This document shows, piece by piece, positions 63,857 to 64,000 of a stretch of DNA of 64,000 bases (position 1 is the stretch's first letter; every line of letters starts with the position of its first letter). Source of the stretch: DASUAS01 sp963809795 (GTDB lineage Bacteria; Actinomycetota; Acidimicrobiia; IMCC26256; DASPTH01); contig CAWELN010000015.1 in NCBI GenBank assembly GCA_963809795.1, positions 14,219 to 78,218 of the forward strand, in the 5' to 3' direction. The position numbers were made by a program, and so were the translations under genes. A model generated the notes under the pieces. That model saw only the letters and a program-made list of their open reading frames with translations. It was not told where the DNA came from and made no database searches.

Positions 63857-63909
63857 GACGGTGTTTCGGCGCGGAACCGTGGCAGGTGAAGGGCTAACCT
63901 CAGCCCCTC

Positions 63910-63927
63910 GCCGTGCGTGAGCACGGC
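63910..63927. other. Hairpin just upstream of tRNA-Cys
   Basis: GCCGTGC and GCACGGC form a 7-bp stem around GTGA. It sits between TAACCT (63895-63900, possible -10 of the tRNA) and the tRNA. It could be part of the pre-tRNA leader. Confidence 0.4.
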
Positions 63928-63930
63928 CCC

Positions 63931-64000
63931 GGCGGCGTAGCCGAGTGGTTCAGGCAAGGGTCTGCAAAACCCTGGACACGGGTTCGATTCCCGTCGCCGC
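63931..64000 (+). tRNA. tRNA-Cys (GCA), 3' end cut by window edge
   Basis: Acceptor GGCGGCG pairs with the 3' CGCCGC; the last acceptor base and discriminator lie beyond 64000. The D arm is GCC...GGC, the anticodon stem AGGGT/ACCCT with loop CTGCAAA (anticodon GCA), a 4-nt variable loop, and the T arm ACGGG-TTCGATT-CCCGT. GCA decodes the Cys codons UGC/UGU. Confidence 0.95.

Overview
The window is a very GC-rich chromosomal segment from an actinobacterium, most plausibly of the class Acidimicrobiia. Supporting this are GTG/TTG starts, pervasive ATGA/GTGA gene overlaps, a Ku plus stand-alone LigD-polymerase pair, Aat, MMPL and Rpf/transglycosylase-like proteins, fused Liv transporters and many acyl-CoA synthetases. 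I see no phage, insertion sequence, plasmid functions, CRISPR array or rRNA. It reads as ordinary chromosome ending in a tRNA-Cys cut by the right edge. The placement is inferred from gene content only.

Layout. 1-6.4 kb: a secreted beta-helix protein (cut by the left edge), a DoxX protein and a carbohydrate ABC importer whose second permease and binding protein carry frame breaks. 6.4-13.8 kb: citrate synthase, a PIG-V-like mannosyltransferase, and a tightly overlapping minus-strand operon (zinc alcohol dehydrogenase, metallo-beta-lactamase-fold thiol hydrolase, GNAT, NIPSNAP-like protein), then an SDR and an L,D-transpeptidase lipoprotein. 13.9-21.5 kb: AlkA-type glycosylase, DUF6624 protein, ABC-F ATPase, coiled-coil/transglycosylase protein, Aat, ArsC and an MMPL exporter. 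21.6-25.9 kb: thioesterase and a sugar-modification operon (epimerase, DegT aminotransferase, GT2) with a convergent methyltransferase. 26-33.7 kb: a giant XRE-repeat-jelly-roll protein, gamma-carbonic-anhydrase-like protein, CDF transporter fused to a SnoaL domain, HExxH protein and an ABC export pair. 34-42.6 kb: TPR protein, NHEJ genes, SPFH protein, cytochrome c with a DUF6529-like partner, an acyltransferase and a DHFR-like protein. 42.6-54 kb: a branched-chain amino acid type (Liv) transporter with both permeases and both ATPases on one polypeptide plus its binding protein, paired secreted cysteine proteins, pirin, a tyrosine-phosphatase-like protein with two orphan Liv binding proteins, and dodecin. 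54-64 kb: epoxide hydrolase, a sortase-type surface protein, 3Fe-4S ferredoxin, hydrolases, two acyl-CoA synthetases, two desulforedoxin-like mini-proteins, an ABC export pair and tRNA-Cys.

Two window-wide patterns matter. First, at least fifteen genes have a TANNNT hexamer ending 6-8 nt before the start codon with no Shine-Dalgarno sequence. This is the signature of leaderless transcription and it fixes several starts. Genes inside operons instead use overlapping stop/start codons or AGGAGG-type sites. Second, about a dozen genes carry single-base indels, usually one extra base in a G/C run; conserved sequence continues in the next frame. Most look like consensus errors rather than real pseudogenes.

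The most unusual structures are: a triplicated 62-bp element at 59384-59569 that makes three start/stop-coupled 20-codon upstream ORFs behind a leaderless promoter; two adjacent desulforedoxin-like 40-47 residue genes; the XRE/tandem-repeat/jelly-roll protein; and the single-chain Liv transporter.
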